From Pedobacter arcticus A12 (lineage in GTDB: Bacteria; Bacteroidota; Bacteroidia; Sphingobacteriales; Sphingobacteriaceae), in assembly GCF_000302595.1 (NCBI RefSeq), contig NZ_AKZJ01000014.1, positions 62,001-126,000 of the forward strand: 64,000 nucleotides of DNA, given 5' to 3'. This document shows positions 52,067 through 61,191 of the stretch, in pieces. Position 1 is the first letter of the stretch. Each line of letters begins with the position of its first letter. The notes beneath the pieces were generated by a model. The model searched no databases, was not told where the DNA came from, and saw nothing but the letters and a program-made list of their open reading frames with translations. The position numbers and the translations under genes are program-made.

Positions 52067-54511
52067 TTAGTTTCCTTTAACCCTTACTTGCACATCCTCG
52101 CTTCCTGTTGTTCTGTCTCTTTTACTGATGTTTTGATTGCCAAAACGATAAATGAAAGAAAGGATAGCTCGGCGACTGTCTATGCGGATGCGTGTGCGCA
52201 TATCGATGTTTTCGTAATTGGTGGTACGTTTAAATTGGATGGTTTGGAAAATATCATTCACCATCAATTTAATAGTACCCATTTTGTTTAACACTGATTT
52301 CTGGAAACCTGCCGAAACGCCATAGTAAGCCTGTTGCGAAGAAACTCCGTAAACACTTTTGCCATCGTAAAAAGCGCTTAATTCTGCACCATATCCATTT
52401 CCCAATTTGAATGTATTTTGCGTGTTCAAATTAAAACTGGTCATTTGGTTATCAAAGTTTCCGCTCTGGTGTTCGCCTTTGTATCGGTTATGGAAAACGT
52501 TGGCAAAGTGCGTAGCTGTCCACCAAGCGGTAAAATCTGTAGTCGCGGTAAAGCTAATGCCATAGTTCACGAAACTTTCTAAGTTTACCGGAGTAGAGAA
52601 TGTAGTATTAATGGAATCTATTTGCCCAGGAACCCAGTTCATCACATCTTTGGTGTAATTGTAGCTAATGGCGGTAATGTATTTCTGTTTGTAAATATGG
52701 CTTAATTGTAAAGCATCCGTGAGCTCCGGTTTTAAAAATGGGTTTCCTTGATAAAATAGAAACGGATCTCTAAATACCCTAAACGGATTCAGCTCATCGT
52801 AGCTTGGGCGTTCAATTCGTTTGCTATAAGCCAATTGAATTTTATGGTTTTCGCCAAAAGGCTTGGTAGCAAAAAACGTCGGAAAAAGCTGAAAGTGATT
52901 CCGTTTTACCAAAGAATCTGAAGTAATTTGGTGACCTCTACTTTGCGTAAACTCGCCACGCAAACCTGCTTGCAAACTAAGTTTTCCGAACTCTTTATTA
53001 ATAGACAAATAGCCTGCATGAATTTGTTCTTTGTACCTAAAGTGGTTGCTACTGCCCGTATCATTTATCCATTGATTGTTTTTTAGCGTATCATATCGTA
53101 GGTTATTATCAGAATTAACCAGACTGCTTTTTAAGCCGGTTTCTAGTTTAGTGCTTTTGCCGATGGTTTCTGTAAAGTCTATTTTAGCTACATAAACATC
53201 CGTAACGGAAGGCACATAACCCTTTCGGGAAGAGGACCCACCGTTATAAGCACTACCCGTTCCTTTATACTTGGTATCTAAATTTAAGCGTGAGGTAAAG
53301 GCGTTGCTGGAATAATCAACATCTGCGCTAAGCTCCCTACCTTCTTTTGTAAACTTAAGGACGTAATTGAGGTTATAACTCAGGTTTTCCCAGCTTTGTT
53401 TATCGTAATTGTGGCTAAGGGCGTCACTAATTGTGGTGTTTGTGTTATTGTTTAACAAGATGTTGCCGGTATTGCTATCATGAGTGTATTTACCCGTATT
53501 GCCGTTAAATAATAAGCCAAAGGTGTTTTTGTCATTTAAAAAATAATCGGCGCCGGCTCTAAAATTGTGGGTGTTTAAAGGTTCGTTGGTTTTGGTGTTT
53601 TGTAAAGATGTACGATCGGGTTTGCCAGAAGTGTTGTTGTCATCATAAAAATTACGGACAAAATCCAAATACTCAGTTTCTCCGCGATAAGCATAATTGT
53701 AATTTCCGTAAAGGTTTACTTTTTCAGAACGATAGTTTAAACTTGTTCCGCTTCCATATCTTGCGTTTCTACTACTGCCACCGTTTACCGTAACCGAACC
53801 GTTGAAACCTACTGCCGTATTTTTCTTCATCACAATGTTGATGATTCCGCCGTTTCCAGCAGCATCATATTTTGAGGAAGGATTGCTCATCACCTCAATT
53901 TTACTGATGGAGGTAGAGCTAGTTCCTTTTAAAAGGTTAGCTAGTTCTTTGCCGGATAGGTAAGTTAGTTTTCCATTTAACAACACCATCGTCCCTGGGC
54001 GACCTTTCAACGAAACGCTACCTTCATCATCTACCGATACGCCAGGAGCTTTTTCCAACAGTTCTAGAGCGGTACTTCCTTCTGCCAAAATGCTATTTTC
54101 CACGTTGATTACCATACGGTCAATACGCTGTTCAATCAGTGGTTTTTGTGCAGTTACCACAACCGTATTTAGCATTTTACCTCCGTCTGGTTTCATTGCT
54201 AACACTCCTAAGTCGAGCCGTTTTAAGCCTTCGTGATTGAAAGCATCACTGTTGTAGGGTTGAAAACCGAGGGAACTGGCTTTTATCAGATATGTTCCGT
54301 TGATGATATTATCGAAATAAAATGAGCCAGCACTATCTGTTAAAGTGCTTTTAACTTGTACAGAGTCTGGGAGCTTTAACATAGCGACTCCGGCATACGG
54401 TATTGCTTGGGTATGGTGGTCAACTAATTTACCAATAATACGGTTGTTTTGGGCGTGTAATGTCCCGGTTGCCAAAATTAGGCAACTTATAAAAAGTGTC
54501 TTTTGAAACAT
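52067..54511 (-). CDS. TonB-dependent-type outer-membrane protein (beta-barrel family with plug)
   Basis: 814 residues. Signal peptide (about 4-20), a carboxypeptidase-regulatory-like domain ('VDHHTQAIPYAGVAMLKLPDSVQV', about 28-105), a plug-like domain ('LNTVVVTAQKPLIEQRIDRMVINVEN', 'STALELLEKAPGVSVDDEGSVSLKGRPGTMVLLNG', about 115-230), then an OmpA-unrelated long barrel ('Outer membrane protein beta-barrel' family) with ends such as 'AILSFIYRF'. Such proteins lack a clear TonB box and may not be true importers. It lies 48 bases downstream of the PepSY gene and probably belongs to the same metal/siderophore operon. Confidence 0.85.
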   Translation of the reverse strand: MFQKTLFISCLILATGTLHAQNNRIIGKLVDHHTQAIPYAGVAMLKLPDSVQVKSTLTDSAGSFYFDNIINGTYLIKASSLGFQPYNSDAFNHEGLKRLDLGVLAMKPDGGKMLNTVVVTAQKPLIEQRIDRMVINVENSILAEGSTALELLEKAPGVSVDDEGSVSLKGRPGTMVLLNGKLTYLSGKELANLLKGTSSTSISKIEVMSNPSSKYDAAGNGGIINIVMKKNTAVGFNGSVTVNGGSSRNARYGSGTSLNYRSEKVNLYGNYNYAYRGETEYLDFVRNFYDDNNTSGKPDRTSLQNTKTNEPLNTHNFRAGADYFLNDKNTFGLLFNGNTGKYTHDSNTGNILLNNNTNTTISDALSHNYDKQSWENLSYNLNYVLKFTKEGRELSADVDYSSNAFTSRLNLDTKYKGTGSAYNGGSSSRKGYVPSVTDVYVAKIDFTETIGKSTKLETGLKSSLVNSDNNLRYDTLKNNQWINDTGSSNHFRYKEQIHAGYLSINKEFGKLSLQAGLRGEFTQSRGHQITSDSLVKRNHFQLFPTFFATKPFGENHKIQLAYSKRIERPSYDELNPFRVFRDPFLFYQGNPFLKPELTDALQLSHIYKQKYITAISYNYTKDVMNWVPGQIDSINTTFSTPVNLESFVNYGISFTATTDFTAWWTATHFANVFHNRYKGEHQSGNFDNQMTSFNLNTQNTFKLGNGYGAELSAFYDGKSVYGVSSQQAYYGVSAGFQKSVLNKMGTIKLMVNDIFQTIQFKRTTNYENIDMRTRIRIDSRRAILSFIYRFGNQNISKRDRTTGSEDVQVRVKGN

Positions 54512-54559
54512 AATAAGAAGAAGTATATCGCTTTGTTGAACCGATTAATTAGGTGCTGA

Positions 54560-55693
54560 TTAAGCTTGGATATTGCTTATTAGCTGCTTTCGTCTTTTTC
54601 GGATTTTCTTTTTCCACCTGCCCCACCAAATGTAAAAGCCGGTAATAGGTAAACTAGCGCAAATAATACTGATGAAAAAGAAAAGTATTTTGGTGGGGAG
54701 TCCGCCAATAGCACCAACGTGTAAAGAGAAATTATTTCGCCTTAACCAATTAGCAAATTGTTCATCTTTTAGTTTGTATTGAGAGGACGGTAATTCTTTT
54801 AAAGTGTGTTGATCTAGATTAACATAGCGCCAAGAACCATTATGCATATCAACACATAGTTCAATAACATCTGATGCTTTTTTAGGGAACGAAACAATAA
54901 TTTGGTCTTTGTTGTAGTCACCAATTTCATTCTTACCTTTTTTCCAGGCCTTATCAACTTGTTGTAAAGAAACAAGTTGTGGGTTTTTGGTAGTGTCTGA
55001 TTTAGAGATAATTCGCTCTGTTTTAACTCCTCCACTTAGCCAATAAACTCCATTGTTAAACCAAGAAAAACTCATGATTAATCCAGTAACGGCAATAATT
55101 AATGCTATAGTGAGCGAATAGAACCCCAAAACGCTATGTAAATCATAATTTAAGCGTTTAAAACGAGCTTTCCATTTTACTGTAAAGCTGTTGTTTATTT
55201 CTTTTTTGTTCCACCTTTTTGGCCACCACATGATAACGCCACTAAGTAATAGAAAGAAAAAAATAAAAGTTCCCCAACCCACAATTGGTTCACCTATTTT
55301 TTCGGGAAACCAAAGATGAAAATGCCCTTCTTCAATGAAGTGGAAAAAATCTTCATGATGAACCATGGCCACTATTTCCGCAGTATATGGATTTACATAT
55401 ACCATAGAATCGGAATTCAAACTGAAATGGACGGTTTTCCCTTCTCCGTGGTACCAGATGGAGTAAATTTCTTTGTTCGGCAAAGCATTAGCCACAGCTT
55501 TATACAAAACCGAAGGCGCTAATTGTTCTCCTTGTTTTTCGGTATGTAGCCAAGGGCTTGTAAGCTGTCGAATCTCTTGTTCAAAGACTAAAATACAGCC
55601 TGTAATACTTAAAATTATAACGATAATGCCAGATACAATTCCAAGCCACAAGTGTAGCCAGGCATTAATTTTCAAAAAAATATTTTTTGCCAT
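54560..55693 (-). CDS. PepSY-associated transmembrane protein (XusC-like)
   Basis: 377-residue inner-membrane protein with four helices: about 12-35 ('WLHLWLGIVSGIIVIILSITGCILVFEQEI'), 140-160, 190-215 and 335-358, and a periplasmic PepSY-type domain between. The conserved histidine in helix 1 (H14) and 'LHSVLGFYSLTIALIIAVTGLIMSFSW' are typical of the PiuB/FsrB-like reductase family that may release iron from siderophores in the inner membrane. It directly follows a TonB receptor and DUF4374 pair, the same order as XusA-XusB-XusC in Bacteroides, so it is probably the inner-membrane part of a siderophore system. Confidence 0.87.
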   Translation of the reverse strand: MAKNIFLKINAWLHLWLGIVSGIIVIILSITGCILVFEQEIRQLTSPWLHTEKQGEQLAPSVLYKAVANALPNKEIYSIWYHGEGKTVHFSLNSDSMVYVNPYTAEIVAMVHHEDFFHFIEEGHFHLWFPEKIGEPIVGWGTFIFFFLLLSGVIMWWPKRWNKKEINNSFTVKWKARFKRLNYDLHSVLGFYSLTIALIIAVTGLIMSFSWFNNGVYWLSGGVKTERIISKSDTTKNPQLVSLQQVDKAWKKGKNEIGDYNKDQIIVSFPKKASDVIELCVDMHNGSWRYVNLDQHTLKELPSSQYKLKDEQFANWLRRNNFSLHVGAIGGLPTKILFFFISIICASLPITGFYIWWGRWKKKIRKRRKQLISNIQA

Positions 55694-55784
55694 TTTAACT
55701 TTAATAAGAATCAGGAAAATTGTTGATTAACTGCATAAAAAGGCTGAGCGTTAGCTTGGTCAACCTTTCCACACGTGATTAGAA

Positions 55785-56975
55785 TTATAGCTCATCAATT
55801 CTTAAGATGTAGTCAAAATCTCCCTTGATGTTTATTCCCTTAGTAACTTCATAAGTTGTAGTGTTTAAGCTCCAAACGTAATCGTTTGTGCCTTCACCAT
55901 TAATTACAATATGAACTTTACTGCCATTTACAATAACGCTTTGTAAATAATCGCTGTTATCTCTTGGCAAATCAGTAAGCTTTTTAACCAGAGTTTTGTT
56001 GTGCAAGTCTATTATGGCAAACTCATAAGTATGGTTACTAGCAAGGATGCCTGTGTTGTTGTATTTTATAATAGCCTTACCGTTTCCAATAGCCCATAAG
56101 CCAATGGCATCGCTTCCGGTGACAGCACTTACGTTAAATTTATAAGACTGATCAATAGTTGTTGTGCCTTTCTTGTATCTATACACTACGTTTGGCAAAG
56201 TTTTGTTCACCATTTGAGGGGTAGTTAACATGTATACATCGCCATTGCTATCTACGTTTGAAGACGCAGTCCATAAACGGCTGCTTCCGTTTCCGGCAGA
56301 TGCGGCATCTTCTTCTGTACCTATCATTGTTAAACCTGTACTGCTATATTTTGCTACGGCAAATAATGCTTTATCGTAACTTGGATCTGGCCAGTCTTTA
56401 GCATAATTGAATCCGAAATAAACATTCCCGTCAGAATATTCTAAATTCCCAATGCGGTAACCGGTATAACCTGTAGGAAGCGCAGGAAGTGTTAGTTCAC
56501 CATTTACAAATTTGAAAGTTTCGATATCTACAATAGAATAAAGTGTTTTGGTATAGTCACCATTTGGACCAACAATAAGTAAGGTTTTATCGTTAACCCA
56601 AGTATAGGTGGCAGAAGCAAAATTCACGTGTACATACGGCACCTCTTTTACAGCCGTCCAGTTGTTGCTTTTTAGCTCAAATTTTACAAAAGATCCTTCT
56701 TCTTCATTGACGTAATAATAATATCCTTTATGAGGAATAATTCCGTAATCTGCCTTTCCTGTAATTTCTCTTCCGTTTCCTGATAAGGAAACACTGCCGG
56801 TGTCTACTGAATTTACACCAACCACATATTGTGCGGTATTTGGCCAATTACCAACTTGTATCCACAAAAAGTAATTTCCATCCGTTTGGTTGTCCGGAGA
56901 TGTTTTATCTTTTGAGCAGGAGAACAAAACAACTGATAAAAGTAATAGTGCTACTGATTTGAATATAATTTTCAT
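55785..56975 (-). CDS. DUF4374 lipoprotein (XusB-like), copy 1
   Basis: 396-residue lipoprotein, lipobox 'LLSVVLFSCSKDK' (Cys about 20). The mature part is built of repeated strands of propeller type ('DGNYFLWIQVGNWPNTAQYVVGVNSVDTGSVSLSGNG', 'GYRIGNLEYSDGNVYFGFNYAKDW', 'GSSRLWTASSNVDSNGDVYMLTTP'), matching the DUF4374 family. In Bacteroides thetaiotaomicron the lipoprotein XusB, encoded beside the TonB receptor XusA, has this role of holding ferric xenosiderophores at the surface. It lies 13 bases after its receptor gene. The ligand here is unknown. Confidence 0.87.
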   Translation of the reverse strand: MKIIFKSVALLLLSVVLFSCSKDKTSPDNQTDGNYFLWIQVGNWPNTAQYVVGVNSVDTGSVSLSGNGREITGKADYGIIPHKGYYYYVNEEEGSFVKFELKSNNWTAVKEVPYVHVNFASATYTWVNDKTLLIVGPNGDYTKTLYSIVDIETFKFVNGELTLPALPTGYTGYRIGNLEYSDGNVYFGFNYAKDWPDPSYDKALFAVAKYSSTGLTMIGTEEDAASAGNGSSRLWTASSNVDSNGDVYMLTTPQMVNKTLPNVVYRYKKGTTTIDQSYKFNVSAVTGSDAIGLWAIGNGKAIIKYNNTGILASNHTYEFAIIDLHNKTLVKKLTDLPRDNSDYLQSVIVNGSKVHIVINGEGTNDYVWSLNTTTYEVTKGINIKGDFDYILRIDEL

Positions 56976-56988
56976 GATTTTTTTGGGT

Positions 56989-59391
56989 TTAATTTTTGCT
57001 AATAAAGTATCTTAATTTTACGTAAAAGGCTCTTCCTTCTTTCTGGAGCTTGAAATTATCGTATGCTAATTGATTTGTTAGGTTGTTACATTCTAAAGAG
57101 ATGTTGTATTTCGATTTTTGGAAAGAAGAGGTAAGACTTGCGTTATGGATAGTTTGTGAAGGAATATCGTCGATTACGGCACCCAAACCCTCCCATGTTC
57201 TATAATACCAGTGAATGAAATTTGTGCTCCAGTTGAACTGAATTCTGGTATCTTTTCCAATCAAATCGTTTTTACCAATTCCAAGGTCTGCATTACCAAA
57301 AAACCAAGGTTGGTTGGGTAATCTCTTGTTGTAAGTATTTTCATTGCTAGTACTATTTGCCGAACTAAAACTGATAGATTTTTGATAGCTCGCGTTTACA
57401 GTTGCGCTTAAAAGATTTTTATAATTATATCTAATTTCCGCTTCAGCACCGCTGATGTTAATTTTATCTAAATTTTCGTAAATCGTTCTGGGTGTATTAG
57501 ATTGATAGACTTTGGCATAAATAAAATCTTTTGCATAACGCAAAAAGCCATTCGCTTCTATAAATAACTGATGATTATGGTTTAATGTTTTAGAGTAAAA
57601 TGTACCCAGATTTAAATTATAACTATGCTCGGGCTTTAAATCTAAATTAGCAATGGTGTTAACGCCATCTCCAAACATTTCTGAAGCTTCCTGTAACCTG
57701 TACGCTTTTTCAAACGAGAATTTCACCCCAAAATCCTTAATTACATAATAGCGGCTAGATAAACCATAACCGAGAGAATTGTCTGAACTACTAATATTCT
57801 CATAAACCGCAGTAGCCGAAGAGTATTTGTTTAGCTTTAACCCTAAACCATAATATTTTGTAAAAAAAACATTGCTCCATTTATTACTGAACAAATCTTG
57901 CTGATACGCCAAACCAACAATGTTTTTTCTCACAAGTCCGGGGTTATCATCCGAAGTGGTAACCAACTCATTAAAAGTGTTGTTTTCTACCCCGTCCAAT
58001 ACGTAATTTAGGTTAAATGAATGCTCGTTATTTATTTTATAGGAAACATTGGTACGTCCAATAATATGCGGTCTGGTTAAATTGTTTATAGTGAAAAAAG
58101 AGCCCATTTCTGGCGAGTCGCTATAAGCGTAAATATTGTTCCAATAATATTTTCTTCGGGCTGTATCGGTAACAATAGAAATATCTTTAGAGTAACCCCA
58201 ATACGTATTTGCATCTAATCCTTTTACAAATAAGTTTCTTTTTGAATACCTAAGGCCGGCGTTTAAGCTATGCCCATGTCTTGTTGCCATACCGTAAACA
58301 TTTCTCTGGTCCGTTCCGGTTTGCAATTGTTGGTCAAAACCAGTGTAAGAAAAGTTAGCAAACAAGGCATCTGCGTAAGACTTATTGCTGACGCCAACTT
58401 CTGCTTGCCCGAATGCAGATTTATACCGGTTATGGAAGCGTTCTGCGTCAAGCGTGATAAACTCGCTGGTTCCGTCTATCGTAATTTTATTGCCAACAAT
58501 ATTGTCTCCAGTGATTCCTCTAACACCTATCATTTTGTAATTGTTGTCCGAATAGTTGGTAAAACCATTCAGTCGCAAAGTGAGCCCATTTTTTTTATCG
58601 ACAAACTGAGTGCTTAAAGCATTTTTGTTGGTATTAAAAGAACCGTAGGTGGTACTAAAATCAACATAATTTTTAGTATTTCTATTAGTGATGATATTTA
58701 CCGCGCCACCTAACGCGTCTGAACCTAAAGAAACAGGAACCACTCCTTTATACACCTCAATGCTTTCCGCGAGATTTACAGGGATGTTGTTAAAACTCAT
58801 GGCTGTTCCTAATATCTCCAGCGGAATACCATCAATAAAAAATTTAATCTGTTTACCTGAGAGTCCGTTTATCGAAAATTCAAAATCGCTACCCACGCCA
58901 CCTTTTTCCCGAACTTTTACGCCAGTAGATTTATTTAAGAGCTGACTTAGATTGGTGTTTGTATTTGCAAACTGCTTAGTTTCTATGGTGTTTACCGCGA
59001 AACCAGATTCCCTTAATTCCTGCGTTTTGGTTTTCCCGATTACTGTAACCATTTGCATTTGCGTACTGCTTTCTTCAAGCATCAGCGTAAGGTTTAGAAC
59101 CTCACCTGTTTGAACACTTACTTTCTTTTGCAAAGTTTGGTAACCTATATAAGAAACGATAAGAGTGTAATTACCTGCTTTTAGGTTTTCAAAGACAAAC
59201 TTTCCGTCTTTATCTGTTTGGGTGGACTTAGCCAATTCCTTCAATTGTACGGAAACCTGCACCATTGACCCTTGTTGGTCTTTTACCTGCCCTGAAATTT
59301 TGCTGAAATTCTGAGCCGTGGTTATCAAAGAGAAGAAAGATAGCATTGCTATGAGTTGAAGTTTAAAACCTATGTTGTTCCAAGTAAGCAT
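56989..59391 (-). CDS. TonB-dependent receptor (XusA-like), copy 1
   Basis: 800-residue outer-membrane importer. Signal peptide (about 10-26), carboxypeptidase-regulatory-like domain ('ISGQVKDQQGSMVQVSVQLKEL'), plug with 'RESGFAVNTIETKQFANTN', 'KSTGVKVREKGGVGSDFEFSINGLSGKQIKFFIDGIPLE', 'YKGVVPVSLGSDALGGAVNIITNR', then a 22-strand barrel ending 'GRAFYVKLRYFISKN'. It is clearly paralogous to the receptor at 61192-63549 over its whole length. It is paired with the DUF4374 gene 13 bases downstream. Confidence 0.94.
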   Translation of the reverse strand: MLTWNNIGFKLQLIAMLSFFSLITTAQNFSKISGQVKDQQGSMVQVSVQLKELAKSTQTDKDGKFVFENLKAGNYTLIVSYIGYQTLQKKVSVQTGEVLNLTLMLEESSTQMQMVTVIGKTKTQELRESGFAVNTIETKQFANTNTNLSQLLNKSTGVKVREKGGVGSDFEFSINGLSGKQIKFFIDGIPLEILGTAMSFNNIPVNLAESIEVYKGVVPVSLGSDALGGAVNIITNRNTKNYVDFSTTYGSFNTNKNALSTQFVDKKNGLTLRLNGFTNYSDNNYKMIGVRGITGDNIVGNKITIDGTSEFITLDAERFHNRYKSAFGQAEVGVSNKSYADALFANFSYTGFDQQLQTGTDQRNVYGMATRHGHSLNAGLRYSKRNLFVKGLDANTYWGYSKDISIVTDTARRKYYWNNIYAYSDSPEMGSFFTINNLTRPHIIGRTNVSYKINNEHSFNLNYVLDGVENNTFNELVTTSDDNPGLVRKNIVGLAYQQDLFSNKWSNVFFTKYYGLGLKLNKYSSATAVYENISSSDNSLGYGLSSRYYVIKDFGVKFSFEKAYRLQEASEMFGDGVNTIANLDLKPEHSYNLNLGTFYSKTLNHNHQLFIEANGFLRYAKDFIYAKVYQSNTPRTIYENLDKINISGAEAEIRYNYKNLLSATVNASYQKSISFSSANSTSNENTYNKRLPNQPWFFGNADLGIGKNDLIGKDTRIQFNWSTNFIHWYYRTWEGLGAVIDDIPSQTIHNASLTSSFQKSKYNISLECNNLTNQLAYDNFKLQKEGRAFYVKLRYFISKN

Positions 59392-59437
59392 AGTTTATTG
59401 ATTATGAGTTTTTTAGATTATTTATAGAAATGGTACT

Positions 59438-59755
59438 TCAATAAATCAAAGCATAAATACCCTGCATATATTCCGCTTCCTCCATGGCGGAGTAAAAGTT
59501 TGTCCATTCGTCTTCTGTAAAAGAAAAACAGATATCTGAGTTTGGGGTATGCAAAACCAAGCGTTCTTCGCCATCTGGGAAATGGTAAAAACTCTGGTTA
59601 AAATCAGGGCTTTCTGTATATTTTTTAAATGCACTAAACTGACTGGGCGAAAAAGTAAGCATAATGTTTCCATGCCAAATGTAAATGTGTTTGCAAGCCG
59701 CACAATAGCTAATGTGGGCTGTTCCTTTTTTGCTTAATGTTAGTTTGTTGCACAT
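59438..59755 (-). CDS. Small Cys-containing protein between the two receptor cassettes
   Basis: 105-residue cytosolic protein without signal peptide. The sequence has 'SYCAACKHIYIWHGN' (a Cx2C pair with a nearby His, metal-binding-like), 'MLTFSPSQFSAFKKYTESPDFNQ', and 'DICFSFTEDEWTNFYSAMEEAEYM'. It resembles small uncharacterised Bacteroidota proteins often found beside TonB receptors for metals (DUF6686-like); I am not certain of the family number. Placed 46 bases upstream of receptor copy 1 on the same strand, it may sense or handle the imported metal. Confidence 0.7.
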   Translation of the reverse strand: MCNKLTLSKKGTAHISYCAACKHIYIWHGNIMLTFSPSQFSAFKKYTESPDFNQSFYHFPDGEERLVLHTPNSDICFSFTEDEWTNFYSAMEEAEYMQGIYALIY

Positions 59756-59917
59756 ACGGATAGATGTTTTTCATCTTCCCAATCCTCTGCAGTTCCCTAA
59801 AAATTTCGGCAATTGCAAAGAAATCAGAAGATGGCGAATTTTATTTTATACAGGATTTAAACACCATATAATCCGGTCAACGAAAACACGAATTATATAG
59901 AACTTAGCTAAAGCAGT

Positions 59918-61144
59918 TTAATTTTTTGGAGACAATTTAGTAATGGCAGAAATATCTGTACCACCGCCTGTTATTAATGCACCAGCAGTAGCAATCCCAG
60001 TTTTAAGATCTATCCCATAAATACGGACTTCCGTGTTTGTTTTAAATGCTTTGTAAGCTTTTCCGTTTTCTGCGTATAAACTTCCTATTCCAAAATAGTA
60101 ATCGCCACCATGTAAAGGCAATCCTGTTACCGGTGTAATGGTTTTTGTAGGAAGGTCAACAATTGCCGATTTGAATTCGTAAGAATCGAAAAGAAATCCC
60201 CAAAGTAAATTATCTTTTTCGCTAGGGACATAAACAATGTAAGCTTTCTCTCCTCCGATTGGGTATGCCGCCAACACTTTTCCTTTAAGTGAACTTGCTT
60301 GAATATCGAAGAAATAATTAGCATCAAAGGAGGTTTGTCCTTTGTTGATACGCAGAATCCCCGAATTTTTTGATGCTTCGAGCATTTCATAACCAGCTGC
60401 CAAAGAATTTGATGAAAATGTATAAACGTTTCCTGATGCTGTACGGATAATACCTGTATTTGTATAATACATGCCAATAGCTGTTGTACGCGTATCTTCA
60501 ATTCTTGAAATAAAATTTAATGAGGGATAATCATAAATTCTTATAAATGCCTTATCTTGTTTCATATCCCAATCTGCATTTCTGTTGAAACCAGAAACAT
60601 AAACTTTACCATCACTTACAGTAACGCCTGTAGGGAAATCGAAATATTCATTTCCAGTGCTAAAATCATTGAATTTACGGCTGGTAATAATCTGCTGTGC
60701 CGGATCATAGATCATTAATTCGTTGCTTGTTGAGCTTCCTTCCCAGGATGCACCGATAATTAATAATTTGTTATCGTCCGTTACTCCGTAAGCGTAAGTA
60801 GATTCAATAAATACCCTATTTCCTGCTATTAACTGACTTGCGCTATTCAAATAAAACGGCGCCGCACCTTCTACTTCATTATCACAGGCAAACATCGTAT
60901 TGGCAACGGGAATATAAGAACCTCCTTGTTCGATACCTTTTCCTGTCATATCTATAGTGCCAGTCATTAACTGTTGAATAGAGTCAAGTGCCAGCATATA
61001 ATTAGCGTTCCAAGTGTCTGTTTGGTAACCGATAACGTATCTGCTTCCCGGTATATCACCTGATTTTTCTGTTTTGTCCTTTTTACAAGAAAATAGTAAT
61101 GCTGTAATTACCATTAGCGATAAAAAACTTTTAGTTGTTTTCAT
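59918..61144 (-). CDS. DUF4374 lipoprotein (XusB-like), copy 2
   Basis: 408-residue lipoprotein, lipobox 'LMVITALLFSCKKDK' (Cys about 20). The layout matches copy 1: 'SRYVIGYQTDTWNANYMLALDSIQQLMTGTIDMTGKGIEQGG', 'FPTGVTVSDGKVYVSGFNRNADWDMKQDKAFIRIYDY', 'GLPLHGGDYYFGIGSLYAENGKAYKAFKTN', all propeller-like strands of DUF4374. It is diverged from copy 1, implying an old duplication or different ligands. It lies 47 bases downstream of receptor copy 2. Confidence 0.87.
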   Translation of the reverse strand: MKTTKSFLSLMVITALLFSCKKDKTEKSGDIPGSRYVIGYQTDTWNANYMLALDSIQQLMTGTIDMTGKGIEQGGSYIPVANTMFACDNEVEGAAPFYLNSASQLIAGNRVFIESTYAYGVTDDNKLLIIGASWEGSSTSNELMIYDPAQQIITSRKFNDFSTGNEYFDFPTGVTVSDGKVYVSGFNRNADWDMKQDKAFIRIYDYPSLNFISRIEDTRTTAIGMYYTNTGIIRTASGNVYTFSSNSLAAGYEMLEASKNSGILRINKGQTSFDANYFFDIQASSLKGKVLAAYPIGGEKAYIVYVPSEKDNLLWGFLFDSYEFKSAIVDLPTKTITPVTGLPLHGGDYYFGIGSLYAENGKAYKAFKTNTEVRIYGIDLKTGIATAGALITGGGTDISAITKLSPKN

Positions 61145-61191
61145 TATTGTGATTTTAGTTGATATGATTTGTTTTTAGTTTTTGAAATGGA

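Noticed and set aside
59446-59703. Alternative 85-codon frame overlapping the small Cx2C gene
   Set aside because: Same strand, different frame; the chosen frame has better composition and starts further upstream with an ordinary ATG.
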